This document shows positions 41,398-51,566 of a stretch of DNA of 64,000 nucleotides, piece by piece. Source of the stretch: Marthasterias glacialis (taxonomy: Eukaryota > Echinodermata > Asteroidea > Forcipulatida > Asteriidae). The position numbers and the translations under genes were made by a program. Below the pieces are notes generated by a model that was not told the DNA's origin, did no database searches, and saw nothing but the letters and a program-made list of their open reading frames with translations. How positions within the stretch are numbered: the stretch's first letter is position 1; each line of letters opens with the position of its first letter. The stretch is from the NCBI GenBank assembly GCA_911728455.2, contig OU452224.1, positions 6,076,001-6,140,000 on the forward strand. Direction: 5' to 3'.

Positions 41398-41935
41398 TCC
41401 TTACACCGATGTGTGATAAGCACTGTGTACTCGGTGCTTTCGAGTCCTGTTGGAAAAAAATCCACAGGCAACTCGGCTGGGATTCGAACCCATGACTCCT
41501 GCATGACTAGAGCAGATGTCTTAACCACTAGACCACCGAGCACGCCCGGTGACGAGGGGCCAGTTCGAATCCAGTATTATTAGCGGCAGGTACCGCAAAC
41601 AATTAGATAGATGTTACATCGGGGGAATGAATATAAATTTTAATTTGCCTTACACCGATGTGTGATAAGCACTGATACTCAGTGCTTTCGAGTCCTGGAT
41701 TTGAACTGGCCCCTCGTCACCGGGCGTGCTCGGTGGTCTAGTGGTTAAGACATCTGCTCTAGTCATGCGGGAGTCATGGGTTCGAATCCCACCCGAGTTG
41801 CCTGTGGATTTTTTTCCACAGGACTCGAAAGCACTGAGTATACAGTGCTAATCACACATCGGTGTAAGGCAAATTGAAATTGATATTCATTCCCCCGATG
41901 CAAATATTAACATCTATCTAAGTGTCTGACAATGA
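41398..41935. repeat. Head-to-head tRNA-like SINE pair (family F), locus 2
   Basis: The left unit (41398-41640, -) and right unit (41644-41935, +) are inverted copies. Each holds a tRNA-like block, TGGTCTAGTGGTTAAGAC (A box) and GGGTTCGAATCCCA (B box). The flanking TTACACCGATGTGTGATAAG ends occur at both outer and inner positions. The pair makes a palindrome of about 530 bp. It is better preserved than the pair at 27840-28340. Confidence 0.75.
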
Positions 41936-41989
41936 TGAGTGCATCATTAGAAATGATGGTGTTTTCTTTTAATGAGAGGGTGTGCACAG

Positions 41990-42310
41990 GGGGCCAATTT
42001 CACAGAGCTGCTTAAGCACAAAAAGCAGCTAAGCACAACAAAATTATGCTTACCAGAATAAGGTTACCGGCCAAACTACCATGTCACATGTACAATTCAT
42101 GACTGGTATCCTGCTCATTTCTGCTTGGCAGCAAATTTTCAGGTTATGATGGGAAACTTCCCTTTGAAGTATTTTCACCTGAAATGCTGTACACTTTTTT
42201 GAGACATGCGTGCAGTGCTCGAAATTAACACTGGACCACAGGCCCGAGGCCAGTGATTTAAGCATCCGGCCAGTGAACTCATGACTGCACAAGTCCGACA
42301 GTCTTGCATT
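41990..42310. repeat. Dispersed repeats D-like and AA copy 2
   Basis: The part 41990-42120 reads GGGGCCAATTTCACAGAGC and CTTAAGCACAAAAAGCAGC, similar to 19056-19300. The part 42215-42310 repeats the AA phrases seen at 27690-27800 (GAAATTAACACTGGACC, AACTCATGACTG). They may form one composite repeat. Confidence 0.45.
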
Positions 42311-42620
42311 TTTCAGCTTTGAAGGTTAAAAAATTTAAATGATAAAATGGCACTTTTGGCAGCCATGGTCAGCGTAAATTTGTCCGGTCTGTAAAATAGC
42401 GTATATTTCACAAATATTTGAATTTTGTTCTTTTTACCAGATAGGCAGAAGGTTATTGGTTATCGATTCTCTGAATGAAAGTCGTCCATAGATGACACTG
42501 TGTAATATCTCAAACTAAAAAATGTATGTGTGATGAATGTCTGAAGTAACCCTCCCCCCCAAAAAAAAATTTCATTTGCATTAATTTAGTGACGTAGTGG
42601 CTACTTGATGATGTAGCATA

Positions 42621-42954
42621 TAGACCATGTGACCCTTGTTTACAAAAGAGTGACCTTGTACATTCCAGGGCAATTACTGGCAGGCAAGATACTGCATGGG
42701 ACATATGAGAAATTTTACATTTTGTATCATAATTTCCACATAAATTCAATGGCTATTAAAATGAGAGCTGAACTAGTTGTGATATGTGCCCCTTTCCTTC
42801 ATATCCAAAGTTGATGACAGTAGGACAGTGCGATCTCCATAAAATGAAAGATTTAAAGTATTTTCCCATTGAGCCGTGTACAAATCCTGCCTGCAGGAAG
42901 TCCAGGTTCTGTGGCTCTTTTGTAAACATGTGATGTCACAGGTAACATGGTCTA
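42621..42954. mobile_element. MITE (family P)
   Basis: A 334-bp element with left end TAGACCATGTGACCCTTGTT and right end the inverse of TAGACCATGTTACCTGTGAC. TTTACAAAAGAG recurs inside both ends. A TA flanks each side. Single copy here. It has no transposase; the frame at 42629-42814 is not protein-like. Confidence 0.7.
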
Positions 42955-43194
42955 TAGGGACTTAGTATTTACACATGACGTACCATCTTTTATTTAAAAC
43001 GCCCTCGCAGCGGAACGCTATTCTTTGTATGTTTTCCTGGGGTTCGCCATTAATTTCCAGTATGAAGACAAGCTAATTTCTGTCTTCGTTATTTTTCAGA
43101 ATAAATCTTCAGCTATCGAATTGCCATATCCCATTTGTTTATTTTGACGTCCCGTCGCATATATGTTCAGAATGTTGGCTTTGAGTGTGACAAA

Positions 43195-43375
43195 TATCTT
43201 TCAGTAAGACCAATCAGATAAATTGTATTTTAGGTCTTGTTCAAATAAAAACAGTTTATATGTTGAACTGTGTAGGAAGATTTTTTTTTTTCTTATTTGG
43301 TAAAACAATTTCTGGTCCAGCATTGTCCAGTAAAAGTGTTTGAGCAACAAGCCCTGTGATCTGGGTGGATTTCCC
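43195..43375 (+). repeat. Dispersed repeat family Z, copy 2
   Basis: Ordered similarity to 28372-28555, including TTGAACTGTGTAGGAAG, TTCTGGTCCAGC and GTGGATTTC words. It ends in a C-run at 43374-43385. Confidence 0.4.
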
Positions 43376-43559
43376 CCCCCCCCCCAAGTTCGAGCCCAGA
43401 ATTGGGTTTGATCTTGGGAGTCCATAACCCGATGTTTGAAAAAAAGTGAAAACATGTATTTTGTGAGTTTTTTTTTCACCATTTTCTTGTGACTCCGAGA
43501 TTGAGATCAAACCGCGGAGGGAGGGTTAAACTTTCACAGATTTGTTAATTCTTGTATAT

Positions 43560-44280
43560 ATATGTTCAGTAGAAGGACATAACAAAAGTTTTACCGGCAA
43601 TAGGCCACAGAAAAAAGAATAGAAGCATTTATGTGCAAAATTGTATTTAAAAGAGGATGGGCCACGCTAGAAGTCTCTCTTTAAAAAAAGGTTTACATCC
43701 CTAAATACACCTATATCTACCACAAAAAAACGGTGACAGAATTATAGAATGCGTGGTTATTCTTTTACAAAGGCAGTTTCCGAGCCTCTTTTCACCCCTC
43801 CCCCCTCCGCCTCGAGCCAACATCAGAACAATGGCAGTCGGTGCCTGAGAGTTGTCTCCAGAAATTCTAAAGAATAGTGACTTCCCAGGAGTCACTCCTC
43901 TGTCAAACGGCTGTTTGTTGTTACTCATTGAAGCATTGCTCAGTGCAGACCATCTGGGGATTCAGTACTTCCAGTGACCTCATGATTTGTTTGCTGCCCT
44001 CATTTCCGGGATTTTGATAAATTTAGGCGGCGGGCTAGTTCAAGGAGTAAAAACTCCCTGCAAATATCACCTCTTTTGTCAATTTAATGTCACAAAAGAG
44101 AAGTTTGTCCGATGCAATAAATATAGAAAGCGGAACACTAAACAATAACGTCAAGATCAATCACCATGGCCCATCCTCTTTAAGAAAACTGAGCGTGAAT
44201 GTTTGATCGTTTTTCTGCCATTCGTAAGGCATTATGTGAATGGGAAATGGGAAAGCAAGGAACAAAAACTACTAAGTGTG
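43560..44280. other. Intronic sequence, nothing recognised
   Basis: No exon, RNA or repeat copy could be assigned. The frame at 43701-43928 (-) is not protein-like. Confidence 0.3.
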
Positions 44281-44290
44281 TCTGGAATAC

Positions 44291-44394
44291 AGGCGTTATT
44301 ATCTGTTGTTGCTTTGCATTGGTGGCTCCCCGTAGTTTCTCCAACCTTGGTTGGCAAAAACTCGGGGCTGTGATGTTGCAAGAGAAAGGTCTAA
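44291..44394 (-). mobile_element. Short element family J, copy 2
   Basis: Inverse of 31876-31972: TTATCTGTTGTTGCTTTGCA, GGCTCCCCGTAGTTTCTCC and a final AAGAGAAAGGTCTA. Confidence 0.55.
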
Positions 44395-44654
44395 TCTACA
44401 CAGTAACTGATGTACTATTTCAACCTAAGTTGCATCACTTGACTTGATGTGAATGAATAAACAAAACCCAGAAAGTATAGGTAGTAATTTAAATCTTTAA
44501 TAATTTCTGCTGAATACTTTTATAAAAAGCTCATGTACAATGTTACAAAACACGACTTATATCAAAACACGACTAATATCGAAACATTAATAATATCACT
44601 ATCTAAATATCTCATTTAACCAGTTGCCGTTGGGATTTTTTTTTTTTTTTCTGT

Positions 44655-45045
44655 TCATTCCCCCTGGCAGGATTCTTTTGGCGGAGTTGCCGGAATTTTT
44701 CTTCTGACTTGACAATAACAAGAGAAGAAAGATTCTCTTTGTCGAATCGTTCATTTTGTTTCTCGACCGAGAAAATGTCAAATTCACACACCGTGAATTG
44801 CAAAACATCGCCCGTTACCTAGGGTATAGGAGTGGCACTAAACACGGAACCATGGCTCGATTGCCGGCTCACTCTGACTTACCTCCATTCAGCCGAAATA
44901 CAATTAATGAACAATGGTGTAATCCTCCTCTTGGAACAAAAGGACAAAGGTCTGTAATTGTGGATTACACAAAAATGGCCTCTGAATAGCCACAAAATGC
45001 AAGTATTGATAAGACCTTTTTTTTTGTCGTTGTGTGGGTGAAACG
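44655..45045 (+). repeat. Dispersed repeat family Q, copy 2
   Basis: Paralogue of 29600-30040 in the same orientation. It keeps the order of GAGAAGAAAGATTCTCTTTG, ACCATGGCTCGATTGCCGGC and ACACAAAAATGGCCTCTGAA. The longest frame (44756-44989) differs from that in copy 1, so coding descent is not shown. Confidence 0.6.
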
Positions 45046-45389
45046 AAGCATTAGACGGTGTGAGTGTGGTCTGTGCACGCTCCGCAGTTGAATGACCGGG
45101 CGACCTTTGCTCCTGTGGTCCAAAATTCCTTAATTGCGTCTGAAGACGACCTCCGTTTTCAGGCAGGGAAACATTTGCGTGTATTCACGTCATCCGGTTA
45201 AACAGCTGGTTAAACATTCACACTTCTACTGAACTGGTCTCGAGGTGCTTGGTCCAGCTTGTGGCAAAATCGTATAAATGGAAAGCAGCTTTAGTTAATA
45301 TTCATTTAACAATGAGACACTATGAGTTGTTACAGAGTATACATATTTACAGGTAAACAAAAAATTAACCTGAGGAACTTTATACAGTG

Positions 45390-45755
45390 TATATTGTGGC
45401 TGAGCGGTTTTAGTTCATTGGACTCAAGTTCTGGTGGCTAAGTCATCGGGGTGTGGGTTCGAATCCCGGCCATGACACTTGTGTCCTTGAGCAAGACACT
45501 TAACTACAACTGCTTCTCTTCACCCAGGGGGTAAATGGGTACCTGTGAGGGCGGAGATGGTTCTTGTGATTGATTTAGCTTGGTGTGCTACTTACTTGGT
45601 AGCACAGGCTGTATACTCCCCAGGGAGCTGAGATGGTTTTAAGAAATGTAATAAATAGCCCAGTGACCAGGGGTAATAATTTTCAAACCGCAATGATCAT
45701 ACTTTGGAATTACGCTATATTATATTAAGAACCAATTATTATTATTATTATTATT
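45390..45755 (+). repeat. tRNA-derived SINE S1, copy
   Basis: Head GGCTGAGCGG, B box GGGTTCGAATCCCGG, then CTTGAGCAAGACACTTAAC, ACTCCCCAGGGAGCTGAG and an ATT-repeat tail. The body region after GGTACCTGTGAGGG is diverged. Confidence 0.8.
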
Positions 45756-46056
45756 TGACAGAAGCCGCAAAGGAACCTAAAAATGAGTATTTGATACATG
45801 ATTCAAATGCGCATACACTGTTTTTGTACAAATAATAATTATAGAGGAGGTGTTTGCTGCCCTCTGTTGTCAAGTGAAATACATTCAAGTAGGATTTGAA
45901 ACTTTGCATGGTGGGAAAACTATTGCAACGGAGGTCTATTTGGTTACAGTATTGAAACTAATTGTGCGACATGGTGTCAACGTAAATCATGTTAGTTTGA
46001 AGTTTGAAATGAATTTAGTGCAAAAATGCCCCCCCCCCCTCCTGTCAGTTGTTAAA

Positions 46057-46389
46057 GCTCCAGCTCAACATTGGTAAGAAGAAAAACGTAAATGTTCACA
46101 GATTTACATCTACCTTACATGGTATAAAGGTAATGATGGTAGAAATATTTCTGCCTGGAATGTTAGCGTTTTTAAATAATAAGTGAAATAAGATCCAAAA
46201 TTAGTTTTCGTCTCAGTGAGACGAAAACTCTGCCTATAGGAATGCGTACAAAAATGCTGAATGCATTTTTACAGTTTTCTCACAAAGAAAACAACGAAAT
46301 GAGCTGACATTTTCACAGGTTGGTTTTATTACAAATATCTTGATTTGTGCAAAGAATGGAAGCATTAACAGTCTGTTTACCAATGCTGT
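46057..46389 (+). mobile_element. MITE family C, copy 6
   Basis: Left end GCTCCAGCTCAACATTGG. The central GTTTTCGTCTCAGTGAGACG palindrome is perfect. The right end is clipped at ACCAATGCTG. Orientation as at 16532. Confidence 0.7.
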
Positions 46390-46564
46390 AAAGAAAATGT
46401 TTAAATAGCTCTCAAGTGGTAAAAAGTTTGTGTGTGTACTTGTATTGACATTCAAACCGAGCACTCATAACAAAAGGGACAATAGGTCCACTTTGTTATC
46501 ACAAAGGAAAACATTGGGGTCCACGTTTGTCTGGACAAAGAGTTGAACAAAGGACGGTCCACGA

Positions 46565-47363
46565 TAGACCGATTGCGGGAAAATGTTTGCATGCGGTCAC
46601 GTGACCCCCTATCGGGTATGACATCATACAGCTGGTGAAAAAAACGTGTAAAAAAGAGATAAACCGTGACACAGAGTGAGTACGAAAACAGTCGATTATA
46701 CTTTCGTTAAGTGATGAATTAGTTAATCAGCCCCTTTATTTAAAGTAGTATGGTGTGGCATTAATTTAAATCACATCTCTGTTTCATAATTTAACAAAAC
46801 TCTTCTGAAAAGAGGTTTTTTTAGCCATGCACTACCGGCGTTGGACGACTATTATGTAGCCACCTGTCTGTTATTTTGTTTGTAATGTTGGCCTAAATCA
46901 CTGTAAAAAAAAGGATAAACAATGTTGGGAAAGTGAGCATTAATACCTAGCCTTGCAGAATTTCAAATAGGCACAGGAATCACACAGTTTTGGAAAGTAA
47001 TTTCTTTGGAGGATTTTAGCTTCAAAACTTTGACATTTTTGTGTTGAAAAGTGTGTGGTGATTGCGGTCGTCTGGCCTAACGTTCCGTCGTGCGCTGTAC
47101 ACATCGTGCACATTTATACGGTACTTTTACAATTTTCAAGATTTGCTGGAACTGTCCTTACTGGCTTTATTCAGCCACTTGAAGGTCTTTGGCACAAACT
47201 CTGGAATATCTTTCACAGATTTCGAGCAAGAAAAGCCTCGATCGAATAAACTAAATGCATTAATCATTGTGTACCGTACCACCCTTTCCTATGGAGGATT
47301 ACGTGTGTGTTTACATTTTTTACCCAACAGGGGTCACGTGACGTAGGTCGCGCAATCGGTCTA
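46565..47363. mobile_element. DNA transposon-like element of 0.8 kb (family X)
   Basis: Left end TAGACCGATTGCGGGAAAAT and right end the inverse of TAGACCGATTGCGCGACC. Both are followed by a GGTCACGTGAC/GTCACGTGACC-type block. At 799 bp it is larger than the MITEs here. A 94-codon frame (47062-47346, +) and a 64-codon frame overlap inside but resemble no transposase I know. Probably a deletion derivative. Confidence 0.65.
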
Positions 47364-47369
47364 TTGGAG

Positions 47370-47440
47370 GCCATTGTTTGGGTGTGTGGGGTGGGTGGGG
47401 GGTAGGGGGCGGGTGGGGGGTAGGGGGCGGGGGCAACATA
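47370..47440 (+). repeat. G-rich tract
   Basis: GGTGGGGGGTAGGGGGCGGG is repeated twice within a G-rich run. It could form a G-quadruplex on the + strand. It lies just outside the family X element. Confidence 0.7.
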
Positions 47441-47454
47441 GCTACCTTAATGCT

Positions 47455-47665
47455 TTTTTTTATGCAATTCGCCCATCACAAGTTCCAAAAGGCCACTCGA
47501 GGTGTGGGCTACTTTTTTTGTAGGGATAGCAACCTGCCTGAATGAGCAGAAACAAGACATGGCGAGATATAAACACAAGTCTCTTCACAGCACAGCTAAG
47601 AACAGGGAGGGGTAAATGAATCCGTTGCGAGACAAACATAACCGCCTCTTCCCCTATTTAGTCAA
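47455..47665 (-). repeat. SINE S2 body, minus, headless
   Basis: It has CCACTCGAGGTGTGGGCTAC, AACAAGACATGGCGAGATAT and CTTCACAGCACAGCTAAGAA as in the full S2 copies. It stops before the tRNA-like head, so it is truncated at its 5' end. It lies 220 bp beyond the lectin stop codon. Confidence 0.75.
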
Positions 47666-47883
47666 TATCTCAGGCTCAAATGTTCAACTGACACTATTTT
47701 ACTATAGTGTTCGTACATTTACTATAACTAATTATACACAAACTACAATACAATAAACTCTGCAAGTATATGTCCTAGTACTAATATACAAGTTAAATCT
47801 TTATATATGTAAACAACATGACTTCATATACACAGGTCTTATGTAACAGGGATCAGATTTCATAATAGCACTAGCAGCACCAT

Positions 47884-48128
47884 TCACATGGCGTGCATTT
47901 TACACACAAAGTGTTGCTTCATATTGCAGTGGGCCTGCCGCCACCTCGGCCAGTCATTCTCGGTGGACACTTGCTGGCCGCACCCTGCACCCTCACTCCC
48001 AGTGCTCGGCTGCTCGGGGTCGGCGAGGTCCCAGTTCTCGTACGTGGTCCTGAGTTTGTCTGTCCATATCCAGTGGTTTCCCGGGGTTAGGGTACTCTTG
48101 TGGTAGCCCAGCCAGATGCCCTTTTCCC
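47884..48128 (-). CDS. C-type lectin exon 2
   Basis: The acceptor on the - strand is CTTCCCACCAG and the first two bases complete a Gly codon. It encodes EKGIWLGYHK through HFVCKMHAM and a TGA stop at 47886-47884. It carries four of the domain's landmark features: the WIGL-like core, WIWTD, and the second and first disulfide partners Cys148/Cys166 and Cys174. No canonical AATAAA was seen just downstream. Confidence 0.9.
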
Positions 48129-49690
48129 CTGGTGGGAAGAAACGATTGAAAATGATCGGTGTCGGAGTAGGATTTGAAACTTTGCATTTGGTGGAATTGT
48201 GGATCAGTTGTCGGAAGGTGTGCAGTAACACCTTGGATGTAAGCAAGATTTGAGACTTTGCACAGTGGGAATACAATCTAGTGAGGTTTGTAAATATCTC
48301 TAATGAGTTGGAGTGGTTCTGAAAAGAACCGATGGTTTAACAACTCGACGTTTCAATCAGTATGCTCTAATGGTCTTCAGGAGAAAGGATGAATGTTGTT
48401 TGTGTTTTTTACCCACACACCGATGTGTGTTAAGCACTGTATTCTCAGTACTTTCCCAGGTGCTGTGAAAAAAGAAAAGAAAAGATACCCCCCCATACCC
48501 ACAGGCATATTAATCATGTGGGATTCGAACACACGATCTTGGCATTCTAGAGCAGATCTCTGCCCACTCTAGACCATTGTGATTGCCCAGTAGCTAGAGG
48601 CAGTTGAAAACCTTTCCTTAGCAGCAGATACCACAATGACTTAATAGATGTTAATACGACCCCCCTCCCCCCCCTCCCCCCCCCTCCCCCCCCCTTCCCA
48701 TGTCATTTTAATTCAGATCATCTTACCAACTAGACTACCGAGATTGCCCGGCAGCTAGAGGCAGTTCGAATCCTAACAGCATCGGATACTGCAACCATTA
48801 TATGAATTTGAATCAACCAAACGCTGGAGAGACCAATCTCTGAATGGATTTTGATTGATACTGAACGTTTCCCAGCTAAAACGTCCCCGGTGTGGATTTC
48901 ACAAAGCGTCTTATCTCGGTTGAGGGTGAGTAACTAGTCCTAACTTATAGGACTAGTCATAAGTTAGGACTAGTCCTAAATCAGGACTCGTTTTGTGAAA
49001 TCCACCCCAGGGAGATGAAGGGGGGATGTAAGGTTAATTTAATTGTACGCAGTCAACACTGCCCACCCAAGCTCGTCAAAAATGATTAGCTTTACTCACA
49101 CTTTTCTGTGAATCCATGCTGTGCCATATCTAACCATTACAAAGATGTAAAGGTACTCTGTTTTAAAGCACCACCCAAAACACCCCACCCTCTAAAGAAA
49201 GCAAAACCAAACAAAAAGCAAAACATGTGTACGTATGTATAAAATATAAAAAAAAATTGAGGAAAGATTTCATAAAAAAATAATGATAAAAAGAAAAGTG
49301 TAATAGATTTATATTAATGAAAAAAGAAATAAATGAAAACAAAAAAAATGATCAATGGAAAACATACATAAAGATCGAAGAGAAACGGACACTACCTTCA
49401 AATGAACCTCGCATCTCCTTCCAGTACGAATTCAAAAAGCCATCTTCCTCAGCCGAGCCCACCGAGACGAGATGCGCCGTCTCCTTGCCCCGGCAGATGG
49501 TGTACTTCTGGCAGGTCGCCTCGGCCTCCTTCCAGGACCTCCTGATGCCGAAGAGCCGGTAGCAGAAGGATCCCGTCGGCAGCTGGTACTGAGTCCATAC
49601 AGGAGGGCAGTAGTTGAGCCCAGCGGCCTGATGGATGGAGGTCACCAGTACAAAGGACAGTAGAAGAAGGGCCAGTCGGATGACCCCCAT
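47884..49690 (-). CDS. Secreted C-type lectin, two exons
   Basis: Join 49690-49396 and 48128-47884 (- strand): 179 residues. Exon 1 starts at ATG 49690 with a signal peptide (MGVIRLALLLLSFVLVTS, cleavage probably near residue 24). The lectin domain follows: CPPVW (Cys28), FCYRLF (Cys43), W53, AEATC (Cys60), LVSVGSAEEDGFLN. Exon 2 gives IWLGYH (the WIGL position), WIWTD, YENW, Cys148, Cys166 and a final HFVCKM (Cys174). Expected disulfides are 28-43, 60-174 and 148-166. The usual EPN/QPD motif reads QPS, and WND reads WPR, so calcium-dependent sugar binding is uncertain. Cys66 looks unpaired. It would act outside the cell, perhaps in coelomic fluid immunity (inference). It lies antisense in the presumed last TMEM135 intron. 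Confidence 0.9.
48285..48400 (+). repeat. Dispersed repeat fragment in lectin intron
   Basis: GTTTAACAACTCGACGTTTC and CTAATGGTCTTCAGGAGAA resemble a widespread invertebrate repeat type (inference from memory). The family is not assigned and there is no second copy here. Confidence 0.35.
48405..48800. repeat. tRNA-like SINE family F pieces in lectin intron
   Basis: The end sequence CACCGATGTGTGTTAAGCAC at 48420 is followed by a - oriented tRNA-like block (GGGATTCGAACACACG) to about 48655. After a C-rich tract (48661-48698), a second partial block lies at 48720-48800. Both blocks read in the same direction, unlike the paired loci. Confidence 0.55.
48886..49013. mobile_element. Palindromic MITE family L, short copy
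   Basis: Ends GGTGTGGATTTCACAAAGC and the inverse TTTTGTGAAATCCACCCC. The middle is TAGTCCTAACTTATAGGACT and its inverse. It is almost wholly self-complementary. The related element at 59448-59729 has an expanded middle. Confidence 0.75.
49396..49690 (-). CDS. C-type lectin exon 1
   Basis: 295 bp. The frame is open further upstream (to 49912) but the start at 49690 is chosen because it gives an immediate signal peptide and sits in an AAGAATATGG context. The donor is TTTGAAG then GTAGTG, one base into a Gly codon. It encodes residues 1-98 and the first three conserved cysteines of the lectin domain. Confidence 0.88.
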
Positions 49691-49786
49691 ATTCTTGATG
49701 ATGTCCGTCCGTGAACACATTAGTCCCTTTACAAAATACACACATGAGAAAATGAGACTGAAATTGACAATTATGAACACAAATTC

Positions 49787-49805
49787 AGCTGTGGTCACCA
49801 CAGCT
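49787..49805. promoter_or_regulatory. Palindromic double RUNX-type site upstream of the lectin
   Basis: AGCTGTGGTCACCACAGCT has 9-bp inverted arms around one base. Each arm carries the RUNX core TGTGGT. The site is about 100 bp upstream of the lectin start codon. Binding is an inference from the motif. Confidence 0.35.
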
Positions 49806-49941
49806 ATATGTGTGCTACCTTTTTTAAAAGCTAGTATTGATGAATTCGCAACTACATCAAAAGTACGGAGTGTACAGTGTTTAACACACATCCGGTGTAT
49901 GGGCAAAAACACAAATAATATTCTTCTTGAAATCTGTAACT

Positions 49942-50275
49942 CATGGCGTGTCGCGGTCTAGCGCACCGAACTCAAGCTACGGTGTTTCTGATCAGCAGAG
50001 TGTGGGTTTGAGTCCCGGTCGTGACACTTGTGTCCTTAAGCAAGACACTTAACCATCATTGCTTCGTCCTTCGGATGGGACGTAAAGCCGCAGGTCCTGA
50101 ATGTTGTGTAATCCACGTAAAAGAACCCAGTTACACTTATCGCTAAGAGAAGGGATTTGCCTCGGTGTTTCTGACATGGTTGGCAGCAGATAGTATCCCA
50201 GCACCTTGTAAAACCTTACAAGGTGCTACATAAAATGGATATTACATATTCATAACTCTGCATACCTTGACAGCT
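49942..50275 (+). repeat. tRNA-derived SINE S3, second copy
   Basis: Head GGCGTGTCGCGGTCTAGCGC (box region partly deleted), B box GGGTTTGAGTCCCGG, body CCTTCGGATGGGACGTAAAG and AAAGAACCCAGTTACACTTA. The ATT tail is lost. It sits about 250 bp upstream of the lectin start, next to a family F end fragment at 49855-49922. Confidence 0.8.
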
Positions 50276-50412
50276 ACAGCAATCAAGTTCATATATGAGG
50301 CATCCTTGGTTTCATTACCAGAACTATTAACATAATATAAATATGCAGAATGTAAAAAAAAGAAGGGAAGTACATGTAAGGTAGGGGTGTGGTTACCCCG
50401 TTAGCAGGAAAC

Positions 50413-50492
50413 CATGTAAATTGCATGATTTACATACATGTAAATTGCATGATTTAAATACATGTAAATTGCATGATTTACATAAATGTATG
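50413..50492 (+). repeat. 24-bp tandem repeat, three units, octamer-like
   Basis: Units start at 50413, 50437 and 50461 with CATGTAAATTGCATGATTTA. ATGTAAAT and its inverse ATTTACAT flank TGCATG in each unit, similar to the POU octamer ATGCAAAT. The array is about 720 bp upstream of the lectin start. Confidence 0.85.
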
Positions 50493-51145
50493 CAACATTT
50501 TGGCTAGTAGTATATGTAGCTCAATTCTGCTTAATATTAAATATCTCTTTGCTTAGCATCTGTATAATATTAAAAACAAAACATTTGCCCTTCATTGCAT
50601 GGCAATAATTTGCCCACAGTTGCCGAAATACTTTGAATAACCCAGAAGTTTCACAGAAGGGCAGCCGCAGAGTGTAGAGTTTAGTAGCATTGAAGGTGGC
50701 CCACTGCTGTTGCTGACCTCATGGACAGCCCCAATCAAAGAAATTCAGGACTTTTCTTTTTTCTGTGAAGGTCATTTGAGCAGGAACCAACAGCATGTGT
50801 GAATCCTTGACCCATTAGGTACAATTAGGTCATCAATATTTCTTTTAAATCTGAATCAGTAGGTAGCCTACGCGCTTCCCTTAAAGCTGCAATGCAGCAA
50901 ATTTGGGTTGCTAATGCCAGTGGTTTCTTTAATTGTAACCCCAGAGTGTCCAAGTTGGGAGAGAAGGTGGCTCTAGACAGGGTAAAACTTATGACCCATT
51001 TGGGAAAGATTATCAGCAATACCAATGAATGCTGGGTGCCCAAAATACAAAAAATGGGCTGTCGTATCTCGGCGGTCAAACTCAAAAGTTCTGATGGATG
51101 AATCATCCGAGTGTGTGGGTTTAAATCTCGGTCAGGACATTTTTT

Positions 51146-51345
51146 TATTTAATTCGCTCATCACAAGGCCCAAAGGCCACTCGAGGTGTGGGCTACTTTT
51201 TGAAGGGATAGAAACCTGCCCCAATGCGCAGAAACAAGACATGGCGAGATATAAATGCAAGCCTCTTCACAGCACAGCTAAGAACAGGGAGGAGTAAATG
51301 AATCCGTTGCGAGACAAACATAACTGCCTCTGCCCTTATTTGAAG
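51146..51345 (-). repeat. SINE S2 body, minus copy
   Basis: It runs from CTCATCACAAGGCCCAAAGG through AACAAGACATGGCGAGATAT to GAGACAAACATAACTGCC. A decayed + oriented tRNA-like head lies just left of it (51060-51140, GTGGGTTTAAATCTCGGTCA). The full + copy at 51567-51860 is its inverted partner. Confidence 0.75.
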
Positions 51346-51566
51346 CAAGTATAAGTTGAGTGTCTTGCTCATTTTGTCTTGCTCGATTGTTGGTGTGAAT
51401 GATTGGCAAAATGTGCGCCCATTTGGTTGCCGGTGCTGCATACTCCTAAGGAGTTGAGATGGTTTCAGGAAAGCTTAAGGCCTAATAAACAAAGGTAATA
51501 ATATCGTAAGGCACTATAAGGGGCCTACCTGGCTTAAAAAGCGCGTCATAAATAATAATAATTTCA

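Noticed and set aside
41700-41800. Functional tRNA gene
   Set aside because: A and B boxes are good but the block is part of a repeated SINE-type unit with the same flanks at several loci and has an inverted partner.
47055-47346. Two overlapping frames inside element X as a transposase
   Set aside because: Neither shows a DDE, THAP or other transposase motif, and both are short and overlapping.
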